From contig CANLQO010000002.1 of NCBI GenBank assembly GCA_947493335.1, positions 434,001 to 498,000 on the forward strand: a DNA stretch of 64,000 nucleotides, written 5' to 3'. The notes under the pieces are model-generated. The model had not been told where the DNA came from. It ran no database searches and was given only the letters and a program-made list of their open reading frames with translations. The first letter of the stretch is position 1; each line of letters starts with the position of its first letter. Position numbers and translations under genes: made by a program. Positions 1-10,700 of this stretch are shown here, in pieces. The DNA comes from an uncultured Paracoccaceae bacterium (GTDB lineage Bacteria; Pseudomonadota; Alphaproteobacteria; Rhodobacterales; Rhodobacteraceae).

Positions 1-1777
1 TGATCGCTGCGTCATCCGTCTGCGGGGCCTGTCCGCCCAGCAGCATATAGACCTTAAGGGCGCGGTAAATCTGGGCAGGTTCGCCGGTGGCGCGGATCTG
101 TGGCAGTTGCGTTTCCAGATCAAGGATCAGACGCGGGCGAAGCATTTGTTCCAGGGCGTCTGCATAGGCGCTGTCGGTCGCGACGCTTAGCCGTTCACGC
201 TGCCCTAGTCCAAGGCCTTCCCAGAACGTCGGCTCTGTCGCGACGCCGTAGCCCGCAGGCATAGCGCGCAATTGGTCGAGATACGGCAGGATCGGTTCCA
301 GCCCCGGGTCGCTGATCTCGGTCCGGGCAATTTCATCCTGCGCGGCGCGCGCGTATTTGCCGGTTTCTTCCTCGGCATTCTGGACAAGGTTGTAGTTCTG
401 CCAAAAGCTGAACCCGAAAACTGCCAAAAGCCCGACAGTCGCCAATGAAATCGCAGAAAAACCTATGGTGCGCAAAATCGCCGTCCGGCGGACAGCGCGG
501 GCATCGTGGCTGACCCAGTCGCGTTCTTCGAAAATCACGCGCTTCAGCAGATCATGAATAAAGAACGACTTGCCCTGTCCCGACATAAAGGCGGGCGCGA
601 AAGCGCCGGTCGCGTTGTCAGTCTGGGCCATTGCGCCGAGGACTTGGTCAATCGGCGTGCCCTCTTGCGTGCCCGAGGTAAAATAGAACCCCCGCAGGAT
701 CGCGTTGGTCTTGTGCTTGGAAGGCGCAAAGACACGGCGCAGAAACTCGCTGACGTTTTCACGCATCAGCGCCATTTGACCCGGCAGGCCAAAGATGGCC
801 ACGCGACTGATGCCATCGGGTTCTTCCGACAGACGGTCGATCAGCTCGTCGGACAGGCGACTGACGAGCTTATCGAACTCTGGCCCTACATCTTCGTGCG
901 TTTGCGCCTTGCGGTCCTTGGTCTGGAACGTGACACCCCAGACGGATTTGCGGCGGTGCTGGCTGAAACTCGAGAAATACTCGCGGAAGCCGCTGATCAA
1001 GTCGGCCTTGGTAAAGAGGACATAGACCGGGAAATCGACCCGCAGCGCTTCGTGCAATTCGGCCAGCCGGTCGCGCACGATATTGGCGTGTTCGGTCAAC
1101 TGCTCATCGGTCGACGTCATCATGTCTTCAGCCGAAAACGCCAGCATGACCCCGTTGATCGGCTGGTTCGGGCGGGACCGTTTCAAAAGCTGCAGGAACG
1201 ACGCCCAACTTGCGCCGTCCGCCTCTGCATCGCTGTCCTGTGTCGTATAGCGGCCCGCCGTGTCGATCAGGATCGCATCTTCAGAGAACCACCAATCACA
1301 GTAGCGGGTGCCACCGAACCCTTCCATGCCGCCGTCTTCGTCACCTGCGACCGGAAACTCGATCCCGGAATTTTTCAGTGCGGTCGTCTTACCGGCGCCC
1401 GGTGGGCCGATGATGATGTACCAGGGCAGGTCGTATAGGTAGGTGGAGCCGCCAGATTTCTTCAGCCGCGCCAGCGCGGTGTTCATCTTTTCCGCCAGCA
1501 CCTTGCCATCGCCGGTCGGTTCCTTGACCAGCTCTTCCTCCATCTCGGCGGCGGCCTTGCGGCGTTTGCGCCATTTGATGAACTGCACGATGAAGATCAG
1601 CCCAAGGATGATGCCGATCACGGTCGCGCGGAACCAGACGGCCTGCGTCAGCCACCACGGGATCATGCCAAAGCCAAACCAGATCGCAAGGCAGAGGCAA
1701 ATGACGCCAAGGATGATCGCCGGAATGCGCATCCAGGGCTTCCACTTCAGAAAGCGAAAAATCGCGGAGAACTTCAA
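1..1777 (-). CDS. tssM: TssM (IcmF) inner-membrane protein of type VI secretion, N-terminal half, cut by window edge
   Basis: The frame stays open from a TTG at 1777-1775 to base 2, giving 592 residues of a family that is usually about 1100-1200 long. Two hydrophobic segments lie near residues 18-42 and 50-67. A Walker A motif GPPGAGKTT follows at 124-132, and a third membrane segment lies near 438-460. This is the N-terminal layout of TssM/IcmF, which forms the trans-envelope complex with TssL and TssJ. The start is unusual: no ATG is available, and the TTG overlaps the tssL stop (TTGA), so translation is probably coupled. An ATT one codon earlier is possible. The gene follows tssL and tssK in one transcription unit. 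The C-terminal periplasmic part lies outside the window. Confidence 0.9.
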   Translation of the reverse strand, partial: MKFSAIFRFLKWKPWMRIPAIILGVICLCLAIWFGFGMIPWWLTQAVWFRATVIGIILGLIFIVQFIKWRKRRKAAAEMEEELVKEPTGDGKVLAEKMNTALARLKKSGGSTYLYDLPWYIIIGPPGAGKTTALKNSGIEFPVAGDEDGGMEGFGGTRYCDWWFSEDAILIDTAGRYTTQDSDAEADGASWASFLQLLKRSRPNQPINGVMLAFSAEDMMTSTDEQLTEHANIVRDRLAELHEALRVDFPVYVLFTKADLISGFREYFSSFSQHRRKSVWGVTFQTKDRKAQTHEDVGPEFDKLVSRLSDELIDRLSEEPDGISRVAIFGLPGQMALMRENVSEFLRRVFAPSKHKTNAILRGFYFTSGTQEGTPIDQVLGAMAQTDNATGAFAPAFMSGQGKSFFIHDLLKRVIFEERDWVSHDARAVRRTAILRTIGFSAISLATVGLLAVFGFSFWQNYNLVQNAEEETGKYARAAQDEIARTEISDPGLEPILPYLDQLRAMPAGYGVATEPTFWEGLGLGQRERLSVATDSAYADALEQMLRPRLILDLETQLPQIRATGEPAQIYRALKVYMLLGGQAPQTDDAAI

Positions 1778-3324
1778 AATGTGCCCTCTTTCGCCAGCAG
1801 GATCTCAACGCGACGGTTCAGTGCGCGCCCTTCGGCCGTTGCATTGTCAGCAATCGGGTCGGCCTCACCCCGGCCTTCGATGCTGATCCGTCCGGGGTCT
1901 GTCACCAGACCATCCAGCACGTCCTTGACGGCGGCAGCGCGACCAACCGACAGGTCTAGATTGGTTTTGTACTGCCCCCGACCGGAGGGCTGGATATCAT
2001 CGGTATATCCCAGCACGCGAACTGGCCCCTGTTCGGCGTTCAGCGTGCTGACAATGCTCGAGGCCAAGTCAGAGAACTCGGGCCGCACTGTGGCACTACC
2101 CGACCGGAACAAAAGCGTGTTGCCGACACGGATGAAGATAAACGCCCCCCGTTCGCCCACGTCGACGGTGCCATCTGCGATCTGTTGCGCGAGCGAGGCG
2201 CGGATGCGGTCAAGCTGCGTGGTGTCCACGGGCGCCACAAAGGCCTGCACCGGCGCTGTGCGGACAAGGCTGATGTTGGCGGCATTGGGGTGCATCCGAA
2301 AAAGAGATGTCGCCAGCGCCCCGCCTTCGCGGTTGATGTAAGTCGACATGCCCGCATAACCCGCCACAACGATCACCGCAGCGATGCTGGCCACAATCCA
2401 CATTGGCCAGCCGCCAAAGCGCTTCTTTGCGGCCATCGGCACCGCAGCCCAGTTTACCGCGATATCTTCATCCGGGCGCGGTTTGACGCGGCGCAGGGTT
2501 TCATAAATCGCCGACCGGATGCGGGCCAGTTCCACCGCGCCATTGGGCATGGTGCGGTATTGCCCCTCAAAACCCAAGGAAAGGCAAACCAGCATCAGTT
2601 CCAACAGTCCATAGCGCTGCGCGGGTGCCTGCATCGCCTTTTCGGCCTCTTGGAAAAAGCCGACACCGGAGTCGCGTTTCTGGAAGAACCGCGCAACCAT
2701 CGAATACTGCAGCCAAGTGCCCTTATCGGTGCCGGGCAAATTCTGCACGATATCATCGGCAGTGCCGCACAGGACATAGGTGCCAATCTGCGCCTCTTGC
2801 GGGTCGGCACCCTCTTGCACGGCGTTTCGCTCGTACATCTCAATCTCGCGCACCACGTGGTTCATCAGTGGTTCGGCCTGCATTTCGACCATGCCGGTGC
2901 GAAGACGACCAAAGAGGATCAGCAGGTTGGCGGCAGCGGCCAGAAGTGGGTTACTTGGGCCGCCTTTGCCAAGACCGGTGGCGCGCAGCGCTTCCTCTAG
3001 TGCGATGCGCGGTGTCTGAACACCTTGCGGCTGTTCGGGTTGGCCAGAGGGGACTTCGGGGAAGAACCCTTGCGGCTGGGCACCGGGGACCTGACCGGGG
3101 GCGGGTTGTGCCGGCGGCAGCGCGCCGCCAAGCCATGTGTTGCCTTCAGCCGGACCCGCAGGCGGTGCGCCAAAGCCGCCGCCCGGTGCCGGGCGCTGCG
3201 GCGGCAAGGCCCCACCGATAACAGTCCGGTCCGCACTTGGTCCACTTGGCGCGGCGCGCGGTGGCTGAGCAGGCTGCTGCGGCAGCTTGCCCCCAAAGAC
3301 CGTCTTGTCATCGTCCTTTGACAT
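1774..3324 (-). CDS. tssL: TssL (DotU) with C-terminal OmpA-like peptidoglycan-binding domain
   Basis: 516 residues. Residues 1-100 are rich in Pro, Gly and Ala and carry three copies of a short motif (DKTVFGG, DRTVIGG, GNTWLGG) with threonines at 8, 34 and 63. A DotU domain spans roughly 105-300. One membrane segment (WIVASIAAVIVVAGYAG) lies near 305-325, followed by a periplasmic OmpA-like domain (about 375-510) with the N-x-D-L-S-x-x-R-A signature. TssL anchors the T6SS membrane complex, and the OmpA part should hold it to the cell wall. The ATG overlaps the tssK stop by one base (TGATG), and tssM overlaps its end. In Agrobacterium, phosphorylation of an N-terminal TssL threonine recruits the FHA protein, so the three motifs may be phospho-sites (inference). 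Confidence 0.93.
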   Translation of the reverse strand: MSKDDDKTVFGGKLPQQPAQPPRAAPSGPSADRTVIGGALPPQRPAPGGGFGAPPAGPAEGNTWLGGALPPAQPAPGQVPGAQPQGFFPEVPSGQPEQPQGVQTPRIALEEALRATGLGKGGPSNPLLAAAANLLILFGRLRTGMVEMQAEPLMNHVVREIEMYERNAVQEGADPQEAQIGTYVLCGTADDIVQNLPGTDKGTWLQYSMVARFFQKRDSGVGFFQEAEKAMQAPAQRYGLLELMLVCLSLGFEGQYRTMPNGAVELARIRSAIYETLRRVKPRPDEDIAVNWAAVPMAAKKRFGGWPMWIVASIAAVIVVAGYAGMSTYINREGGALATSLFRMHPNAANISLVRTAPVQAFVAPVDTTQLDRIRASLAQQIADGTVDVGERGAFIFIRVGNTLLFRSGSATVRPEFSDLASSIVSTLNAEQGPVRVLGYTDDIQPSGRGQYKTNLDLSVGRAAAVKDVLDGLVTDPGRISIEGRGEADPIADNATAEGRALNRRVEILLAKEGTF

Positions 3325-4655
3325 CAGTTCTTCTCCGGTATGGCCCAGAGTTCCAGTTTCAGATCAGGCCAGTCGCCCGCAAAGTGCATACCGATGGCGG
3401 GCGCGGTCGAAAATTCCTGCCACATCGGTGTGTTCTTCTCGAGCAGGAAGTAGACGTTGGTGCTGACCACCCTGATCTGCCGCGGCGGGTTTGGCAAATG
3501 CACAAGGCTGATGCCCGGCAGATTGTTTGTCACGATCTCGCGCATGCGGGTGTTGGGGCCAACTTTGCACAGCTCGGGGAACTGGCTTTGGACCTGGGTC
3601 AAAGGCTTGGCGCTTTCGACCTCGATCACAAAGGTCGCATCGCGGAACAGGTTCCGGTCGTTGACCTCGGCCAGATAGGAATTCTGCCGGACCTGGTTAA
3701 GGTTCAGGCGTACCGCGCGACCGACATCACGTGACAGGGCGCGCTGAATGTCGGCGACGACAGGGCCAAAGGTTTCCTTGGGGTCGCCATGGTCATATTG
3801 GCCATAGTCGCGCGCCATCCGTTCACCCTGATCAAAAGTCGCAAGCTCACCGGCCAGCGCGATCAGATGTTCATACAGCCGTTCGGGGTGCACCGCGCGA
3901 CTGGTCGCCATGTGGCGCAAGACACCGATGTTGCGGTTGAGCGTCATCAGCATCAGATAATCGGTCGCTTGCATGCCGCCGCCTGCAGAAGGGTCAGAGG
4001 CATAGCGCGCAAGGCTTTCCAGCTTGGCCTCAATCCAGCCAATCACGCGGGTCAGGTAACCGACCGTGACCGGGTGAACCGCGATGACCAACGCCGGTGG
4101 TGGCACGGTGTCATCCAGTGAGATGACCCCGTCGCGGACTTCATTGATCCGGGCGATGCGCAGGCATTGATAACCAGGCTTGGCGGATTTGCGCACGTCG
4201 AGTTCCAACCGCGGCACGGCGGTTTCAATCAGATGCTCGACCCGCGCGTTTGAAGCATTGTCGGCCACGGTGGCAGACGATAGCGCATAGCGGGTCGTTG
4301 CGGCCTCTGGCCCGACACCCACGTCCTGACCATTCTGGGACATATCCGGCAGGGTCAACCAGACGGACAGCCCCTTGGCATCTTCGGGCACCTCAACCGG
4401 GGTGGGCAGATCGCCTGCATTGGGGGCGTCAAAGGGCGTGCCATCGGGCATGATGCCAGTCACGGTGCGCAGGCCAAAGCGGCCCTGCTGCGCCATGTCG
4501 CGGTCAACGGTCATTTCCGAAATGCCCCAAGGATAGGGCGTGATCACATCCGTACGGGCCTGGATCAGTTTTTCAACATAGCGGTCGCTTTGCTGGAGGT
4601 GTTGCGGCTGTAGGAAAAGACCTTCTTTCCAGGCAACCTTGCTAAACCACGACAT
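3324..4655 (-). CDS. tssK: TssK, T6SS baseplate protein
   Basis: 443 residues from the ATG at 4655. The frame opens 23 codons earlier, but the family opening (W-x-x-x-V-x-W-x-E-G-L-F-L-x-P-Q-H-L-Q-Q) starts right after this ATG, so I chose it. TssK trimers connect the baseplate wedges to the TssJLM membrane complex. The C-terminal portion ends in the conserved IGMHFAG region and a short tail. It is co-transcribed with tssL (one-base overlap) and tssM. Upstream lies the terminator of the autotransporter gene, so the tssK promoter should sit within 4656-4764; I could not pick out a convincing one. Confidence 0.93.
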   Translation of the reverse strand: MSWFSKVAWKEGLFLQPQHLQQSDRYVEKLIQARTDVITPYPWGISEMTVDRDMAQQGRFGLRTVTGIMPDGTPFDAPNAGDLPTPVEVPEDAKGLSVWLTLPDMSQNGQDVGVGPEAATTRYALSSATVADNASNARVEHLIETAVPRLELDVRKSAKPGYQCLRIARINEVRDGVISLDDTVPPPALVIAVHPVTVGYLTRVIGWIEAKLESLARYASDPSAGGGMQATDYLMLMTLNRNIGVLRHMATSRAVHPERLYEHLIALAGELATFDQGERMARDYGQYDHGDPKETFGPVVADIQRALSRDVGRAVRLNLNQVRQNSYLAEVNDRNLFRDATFVIEVESAKPLTQVQSQFPELCKVGPNTRMREIVTNNLPGISLVHLPNPPRQIRVVSTNVYFLLEKNTPMWQEFSTAPAIGMHFAGDWPDLKLELWAIPEKN

Positions 4656-4764
4656 TGCAATCCAATCATCTTCAATGGGCTGTGTGCTGCGAGCAAGTCT
4701 GGAACCTTGACCCTTCGCGGTCAAGCCTTGGGCCTCCCAAAAAGCGGCCTCATCAATATGTTAA

Positions 4765-4788
4765 GGGCCGGGTTTCGCGACCCGGCCC
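4765..4788 (-). terminator. Probable intrinsic terminator after the autotransporter gene
   Basis: A 9-bp perfect inverted repeat GGGCCGGGT/ACCCGGCCC encloses a 6-base loop, 11 bases past the autotransporter stop. On the minus strand it is followed by TTAACATATT, which is only a weak T-tract. It would separate the autotransporter from tssK. This gap (4656-4798) holds nothing else I can name. Confidence 0.6.
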
Positions 4789-4798
4789 CCAAAGCTCA

Positions 4799-7700
4799 TT
4801 AGAACTGGAAGCGCGCCTGCGCGGTCACACCCCAGCTTTCCAGACGGTCACTGACCCGGATATCGCCCCGCACGGAAGCATTGAACTGCTTGACCGCGCC
4901 AAACTCACCCGGCTGCAGGATCTTGACGTAGTTCAAACCGGCCGAGATTTCGCCATAGGTGCCAAGGTTCTCGGACGAGATAAGCGTCTCATCCCCGTTG
5001 TCTGACCGTGTAAAGGTCGATGTCGGGTTTTCGGCAAAGTCATTGTAGACCGTGACGGTTCCGAACTGGGTCAGTGCCGACACGCCGTCTGCGCCCACTT
5101 TCGTCCGCGTCAACGTGCCACCAACAAAGCCGATCTTGCTGTCGAAGTCGTCAATCTGGACAACGCCGCGTCCCTCAAAGTTGATCGGGTCTGTCGAGAT
5201 CTGGCTATAGGCGAAGCCCACCGTTGGCACGAATGTCAGGCCCGTATCCTTGACGTCGATCGCGTATGCCACCGCACCCGACAGGGTCCGACCATCAGAC
5301 GAGAAAGCCTCATCCGTAAGGCCCAGCGACGCACCGCCTGCCGCCTCAACGTTGGTTGCGGTGTAGTCGGTCTTTTCGATCCGATACTGCAGGTCCACCG
5401 CAAGGCGATCACGCACAGCCGCGACATAGACGCCGCCATAGCTTTGCGTAAAGTCGACGTCCGTCACAGAGGTCTGGATATCAGACAGACCGCCCGGCTG
5501 GCTGGGATCTGGTGCAAAAATCGGCTGGTTTGACTTACCGATGTTTACACCACCGATGGCACCAAAGGCGAGGTCCCAACCGTCATAGAAGCCATTAAAG
5601 CAGGCATAATCGCCGCCAAGCTGCACACCGTAGTAGTCGGCGGAGATGCTGCTGTCGAAAGGCTCTGTCGTGCCGTTGATCTGGTCAATCTCGCCAGTCG
5701 CGTCGGCAGAGCCGCCAATCGCACGCGCCCAAATACCCGCGCCACACGGGTCTTCATCTTCAAACGCCAGACCGCTCACGAACGGGCTGGATGGGCGGTT
5801 GATGACTGAACCAATTAGCGACTGAGCCAGAACGATTGTCCCCGCGATAGACGAAATACCCTGATCCAGCGCGTCAAAGACGACAAGGTCGCCCGCATCG
5901 TTCTGAGTCAGACCATAAACAATGATGCCGTCGGTCAGCGAGAGATCAGAAGCGTCCGGAAGACCGGTTTCTGTCGCGTTGATCGCGCCCTGGCCCGCAG
6001 CTGCATCCAGTACCACGATGTCATTTTCCTGCTCGCCACCCGCGCCCAGCACGTTGAAGTTCAGAACAACGTCACCGGTCACAAACGACCCAGCCGACAT
6101 AACGATCCGGTCCGCTGATCCGACGGCGCCGGACAGATCAATATCCACGTCGAAGGTTTGCGCGCCCAGATCACCATCAATGTTGACCCGATCACTGGTT
6201 GAACTGCCGTCAGACAGATCAATACGTCCACCACCGCGCAAAGCGCCACCAAAGGTAAGCGTCCCGGTGCCATTGATCAGGCCAGAGTTGACAAAGTCAC
6301 CTTCAACCATCGACCCATCAGCAAACGTCGCGGTGCCCGCGTTGGTACCCAACGTTCCGGCCCGTAGCGTTGAACCAGCGCCAAGGGACAAGGTGCCGTT
6401 GCTTGTCAGGTTATTCGCTTCAAGTGTTGCGCCATCGGCAACGGTGAGAACCGTGTTGTCACCCGCTGTCAAATCACCCGAGATGGCAAAGAGATCGCCG
6501 TTCACCGCCAGCGCACCCGAGCCGGTCAGTGTCATGTTGCCATCGCCGATTGTACCGGGCTCTCCGGGGAATGCGCCTTCGAGCAATTCGGTCGTGCCGT
6601 TTGAGGTGATCAGCGTCGCCGCGGTCACGTCGCCTTCCAGCGTCGCATCGGTCAGGTTCACGGTCGCGCCATTTTGGAAAACGATGTTGCCCGCAAGTGT
6701 ACCGCTGTTGATGTTGAGCGTGCTGGTGCCACTAAAGGTCGCATCCGAGCGCGAGGCCAGCACAATGTCGTTCGAGATATTGATCTCACCATTGTTCGTT
6801 ACGACGCCCGCAATGAAGCCAAGGCTGTTGAGGTCAAGTGTCCCGGCCGCGTTGTTGACGATTGCGCCGACTGTCGTGGTTGGCGTTGCGTTGCTGAACG
6901 CCTGGCTCGAAGAGCGGGCAGTCAGCTTAGCCCGCGCATTGCCCAGATCGGTGTTGATCGTACCCGTGTTGGTCAAAGTGCCGGTCAGGCTGCCGAAGTA
7001 GTCAACCAGTCCACTATTCACCAGGTCGCCATCAATCGTGCCGTCAAGCCGGACATAGCCATTGGCAAAGTTTTGGACGAGGCCTTCGAGTGTCTGGCCT
7101 GACTCGACGAACAAATCGCCAGAGCTATTGGTGACATCGGTTGTGGTGTCGCTTTGTACATGAACGTCGCCGCCATTGATCGTGATGCCATTGGCCACGG
7201 ATCCGCCATCAAGGTTCAGATCGCCACCAGTGGTGACGACGTTACCGTTGAGGCTACCGGCGTTGTGTTCAAAAATTCCGGTCCCGGCAACGCGCAGGTT
7301 TCCGTCGACGGTCCCCGTGTTAAGCAGCGTCCCGCCATTCAGTGTCACAAGCTGTGCCAAAGACCCAGCGTTGGTCGTTGTGCCGCCTGACTGAATGAAC
7401 TTGCCGTTTAAGGTTGCCCCGCCATTGACTGCGACAGCGCCCGCAACATTGCGGATGGCGGCCTGAGTATCCGCAAGGACATTTACGTTGCCCGCGTTCA
7501 CCCGCACCTCACCCGTGTAGACACCGCCGTTCATGTTCAGCGTGCCAGTACCGTTAACGGTCGTCGCGCCGTTCACTCGCGAAAGGGCGTTGGTCGTGAC
7601 CGTTCCGCCAAGGGCGTGAAGGTCGCCAAACAGTTTTCCGCTAAGCGTCAGGTTGCCATCGTTGTTCCGGAAGTCGCCGGTTACCGAAAAGGCAGAGCCA

Positions 7701-10700
7701 ATGTTGATATTGATACCGTTGTTGCGAATGGGCGCAAAAGTGTCAGCAGTAATTGACAGCGTGCCGTCATTGGCTGTGATGCCGCCAATGAATTGACCGC
7801 CAGCTGCCACAACAGAACCACCCGTCATTATCGTGGTCTCACCGACGATGCGGGAACCTGCTTGCTGTGTCCATGTTCCGCCGCGCGCATCAACGTCGCC
7901 GGTGACAATACCGCCATTGGACGCAATCCCGCTGTTGTGGGTCACATTGCCGTTCCAACGCCCTGCCGCGTCGATGGTCAGTGCGTCTGCGTTGATCAAT
8001 GTCCCCAGTGCAGTCCCGGCAACCGTTAGACTTCCGGCGTTGTTGCGTACGGTTCCGTCGACGACCATGCCGTCGGCGACAATCGCACCGCCAGTGTTCG
8101 TGACGTCCATGTTTACGCGGCCTTGCGCATTGTAAGTGCCACTTTGAACCGTGACATCGCCGGTTACGCGCCCGACCTGTGTCATTGTGCCAGAAACGTT
8201 GCGGGCATCGCCGGTTACGACACCCCCGGCATCGACACCCACGAGGCCGCCGGCATTGAGCAACGTCGCAACAGTGATCTCACCCCCAACGGTGGTTTGA
8301 CCGCTGTTGGTTCGGAAGAGGCCTTGGAAATCGCCGCCATTGGCAAGAATGGTTCCGCCAGAATTGATCACGTCACCCTGAAGCTCACCACCTGTCGTGC
8401 GAAGCGTGCCGCCCGGACGAACGGTGACCTTGTCTGTCAGGGTCCCACCGCTGGCGACCTCGCCACCATTAATCGTGATGACCCCATCGATCGTGCCGTT
8501 GTTCGTGATTGTTCCGGCGTTGTTGAGCACCGTCCCGGTCAAGGTCTGACCGCTGTTGACCGTTACGGCGGAACCAAGATTGGTCAGCGTCGTCGTCGTG
8601 TTGCCATCAACGATGATCGCGCCGCCTTGCCCACGCAGTCCACCGGCAAACACCGTGCCACCCGCATTCAGTTGACCGCCAAGAACCGTTGTCAGACCGG
8701 TCACCGTCCCGCCATTGCCGTCGAATGCCCCAGACTGAAGTCTGACCGTGCTGTCAAAATCACCGGTGCTTGTGACGGTGCCGCCATTGATGTTCAGGGC
8801 ACCGGTCAATGTGCCAAGATTGTTCATATTGCCGCCAACGTTGTCGACGGCACCAGTCATTGTCTGGCCATTGTTGATCGTCAACAAGCCGGCTGTGTTG
8901 CGAACATCCATGGTGGTGTTGCCAACAACGTTGAGGTTGCCACCCTGGTTCAGAATTTCTTGGGTAAAGTTGGCCTGGTCGGTATTAACCGTGCCACCTT
9001 TCAGCGTCAGCTTGCCGTTAATGGCGCTTCCAACGTCAGCGTTAAACACACCGCTGCCATCCACCGTCGTGTTGCCAGTGATAATGCCGAAGTTGTCAAA
9101 GACGTCCGCAATTGCATCGCCCGCGTCGCCCGAAACCATGACATTGCCATTGATGGTGCTGAGGTTATCGGTCGAGCCTTTGTTGCTGACGTAATTATGA
9201 GTCCAATTGAGGGGACTATTGACAACCACCAGGCCGCCTTCGTTTGTGACAACTGTCGACGTGTCTTGATTGATATTTACGGTGCCAGAATTGTTGACGA
9301 TACCGGCGGCAAAATTGCCTCCGTTGTCGTTGACCGTACCACCGTTGAGCGTGACGAGGTCGAAAACATCACCGCCCAATTCGTTGTCGAGTCGACCGGT
9401 GTTCGACAGGGTCACTGTTGAATTGATATCACCAGTGCCATTGTTAAAAATTATTCCGCCAGACAGCGTCACGGCGTCATCAATGATGCCGCTATTGCTG
9501 GTAACACCGCCAGTGCTGGCAAAGGCACCATCAAGCGTGATGCCGTTGCTGATGTTCACGTTGCCGCCCGCAATGGTCGTGGGCGCAGTCGTATCGACCG
9601 TCACAGCAAAAGTGCCGTTGTTATTCAGAACGCCAGTCGTGAATTCACCGCCCAACCCATTGATGGTGCCGCCTGCGTTGGTGACAAGCCCGGTGACAAT
9701 TGATCCCGCGCTCGCATCAAAGCTGCCGCCATTCACCGTCGCAGTGCCGGTCACGGTATCGTTGTTAACAAACGTCCCGCCATCAACCGTGACCGTCCCG
9801 ATCACTTCTCCATCATTGGTGGCGATACCGTCCTTGTTGGTGACGCTGCCGGTCAGAACGCCGGTACCAAGGATGTTTAAGGTGCCAGTGGTCGTGTCAG
9901 ATCCATTTGTGATCGCCGCGGACACCGCGCCATCAACAGTGGTCGTGCCTTCGCTGTTCATGACACCCGCAGTCACTGTGCCACCGCTCAGTGTGACGCT
10001 GCCTGTATCCTGATTTGTAATCGAGCCGGTGATTGTCCCGCCCTCGACCACCAGTTCGCCGGTGCCGCTGACGTTAATGTCGCCGGTGACGTCGCCATCG
10101 TTGTTAAACGTGCCGCCTTGTACCGCGGCGGTGCCGACATAAGTGCCGTCGTTGTTCACGGTACCCGTCGTCTGCGTGATTGTGCCGGTCAGGGTAAAGC
10201 CGTTCATGATATTCAGCTCACCGCCGTCGACATCAACGTCGACCGCTTTCGCCGGATCAGCGTCATGCCGCACCCGCACCAGACCGTTGTTGATCACGAT
10301 CTTGCCGGTGCCACCTGCGACAGAATAGGTACCTCCTTGCAGCTTCAGCTCACCGGCATTGACGGTGATTTGATCCATGATCTCGCCACCAAGCGCCACA
10401 AAAGAGCCGCCGTTCACTTGGACCGGCCCGCCATAGTCGCCAAGGTTTGTCAGAATGCCGCCTTGCAGATCCAGAGTACTGATAGCGGCACTATTGTCAC
10501 CGGTCAGGCGTAACGTGCCCAACCCGGTGCTGTTGACCGTAAAGGTTCTATTGGTCTTTCCGTCGCTTGAAAGCGATGTGGAAATCTGTGCGACGTCACC
10601 AAAGTTCGTGACATCAATCAACATCCCGGCGGGGCTACCCATGCCCGAGCCTTTTGCGACGATCAGTGGATTCAACTGACTTGGGTCATCCCGCAAAACA

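Noticed and set aside
1389-1808. 139-codon minus-strand frame across the tssL/tssM junction
   Set aside because: Out of frame with tssM; the real frame carries the membrane segments and the Walker A motif GPPGAGKTT.
8123-9421. 432-codon plus-strand frame, and others at 5922-7001 and 9270-10013
   Set aside because: They mirror the repetitive autotransporter passenger; long stop-free antisense frames are expected from its biased codons.
7130-9605. Passenger repeats considered as a CRISPR array or DNA tandem repeat
   Set aside because: No exact repeats at a constant spacing; copies are protein-level and diverged.
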